Below are positions 5,324 through 5,799 of a stretch of 5,799 bases of DNA, in pieces. Position numbers and translations under genes: made by a program. The notes under the pieces were generated by a model that made no database searches, was not told the origin of the DNA, and saw only the letters and a program-made list of their open reading frames with translations. Origin of the DNA: Sphingomonadales bacterium (GTDB lineage Bacteria > Pseudomonadota > Alphaproteobacteria > Sphingomonadales > Sphingomonadaceae); the NCBI GenBank assembly GCA_018971065.1, contig JAGWVC010000149.1:1-5799 (forward strand), in the 5' to 3' direction. Position 1 is the stretch's first letter. Every line of letters starts with the position of its first letter.

Positions 5324-5799
5324 ATGAAGGGATTGCACGCCGGGTCGGCTGCCTTGCTCCTGCTGCTGGGCGGCTGCGTGGTCCACGTGCCCGATCCGGC
5401 GCCCTATCGTGCCTGCCCGGCGGTTCCGGCAACCGCTGCGGAACAAGGGCCGCCGGTGTTCTTCGCCACCAACCGGCTGGTCGATTGCCGCGACCATTCC
5501 GCAAGTCCCCGGCTGACTTTCGCGCCCTATCGCGGGCGGGGCTGGAGCATCGGGCAAGCGGGCGCGGGGCCATCGGCAATCCGCCTTTTCCGCGAGGCCG
5601 AGACCGTGCAGTTCGACCCGCTGGCCCCCGCCCGTCCGGCCGAGGCAGCCGGCTGGACCGATGCGGTGGCGCGCGCCATCGCTGCCACACCGGCTGACCG
5701 CAAGACCCGGCTGGTCGTCTATATCCACGGCTTCAACAACAGCTTCGACGACGTCATCACCCGCGCCCATCGCCTGTCCGAAATTGCCGGCGGCGCGCC
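5324..5799 (+). CDS. DUF900-type alpha/beta hydrolase lipoprotein, 3' end missing
   Basis: The first 158 residues of a predicted lipoprotein. A short hydrophobic signal (five leucines at 11-15) leads to the lipobox LGGC with Cys18; Val19 at +2 suggests outer-membrane sorting. After a proline/alanine-rich stretch comes VFFATNR (45-51), and later VVYIHGFNNSFDDV (about 131-144), in which H135-G136-F137-N138 is the oxyanion-hole type turn of DUF900 alpha/beta hydrolases. The nucleophile-elbow serine and the rest of the catalytic triad would lie past base 5799, so activity cannot be judged. The substrate of this family is not established. The ATG at 5324 is preceded by a G-run (5311-5316) at seven-base spacing, and an ATG at 5319 in another frame stops at once. 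Cys31 and Cys54 could form a disulfide in the periplasm. It lies 54 bases after parE on the same strand, which may reflect read-through and not shared function. Confidence 0.85.
   Translation, partial: MKGLHAGSAALLLLLGGCVVHVPDPAPYRACPAVPATAAEQGPPVFFATNRLVDCRDHSASPRLTFAPYRGRGWSIGQAGAGPSAIRLFREAETVQFDPLAPARPAEAAGWTDAVARAIAATPADRKTRLVVYIHGFNNSFDDVITRAHRLSEIAGGA

Noticed and set aside
3167..5770. An 867-codon open frame on the minus strand covering all of parE
   Set aside because: It is antisense to a gene with every ParE motif intact. Its composition (Ala, Arg, Gln, His, Gly-rich) is what reverse-reading of high-GC codons gives, and it shows no recognisable domain. Long antisense frames are expected where stop codons are rare.
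1..5799. An undescribed defence, mobile or secondary-metabolism system
   Set aside because: All six genes belong to recognised families with mostly housekeeping roles. There are no repeats, integrase or transposase remnants, attachment sites or obvious composition shift.

Overview
The window is ordinary-looking chromosomal DNA of very high GC. It most likely comes from an alphaproteobacterium, and the style of the proteins suggests Sphingomonadales (a Sphingomonas/Novosphingobium-type genome). This rests on the gene order, the protein motifs (an alphaproteobacterial-style ParE of 665 aa, a short LpoA-like protein of 382 aa, a YraN ending in a WPRHIVNA motif) and strong G/C preference at third codon positions. 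No mobile element, CRISPR array, tRNA or rRNA was seen. Almost every base is inside a gene; the gaps are 13, 43, 73 and 54 bases.

Layout. The left part (1-2006) is a minus-strand cluster read right to left: rsmI (16S rRNA 2'-O-methyltransferase), yraN (small nuclease-fold protein, starting inside the rsmI stop codon through a GTGA overlap) and gshB (glutathione synthetase, cut off by the left edge). Tight spacing suggests one operon. Diverging from rsmI, with only 43 bases between the start codons, is a plus-strand lipoprotein gene (2050-3198) for a penicillin-binding-protein-activator-like protein (LpoA family, periplasmic-binding-protein fold only). After a 73-base gap comes parE (3272-5269), subunit B of topoisomerase IV. 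Then a lipoprotein with the start of a DUF900-type alpha/beta hydrolase domain runs off the right edge (5324-5799).

How the parts relate. The rsmI / lpoA-like / yraN neighbourhood resembles the E. coli yraL-lpoA-yraN locus, with yraN moved to the rsmI side and joined to gshB. The genes serve different housekeeping jobs: ribosome modification, cell-wall synthase control, redox buffering and chromosome decatenation. They do not form a pathway, and no undescribed system is visible.

The most interesting signal is the parE upstream region. A -35/-10-like pair (TTGCCG, 18-base spacer, TATAGG) ends so close to the ATG that the transcript may be leaderless. A GACTC (GANTC, the CcrM methylation sequence) lies in the spacer, where the alphaproteobacterial regulator GcrA is known to act. 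A perfect 6-bp inverted repeat flanks the -10. This would fit cell-cycle control of topoisomerase IV, but it is an inference from sequence.
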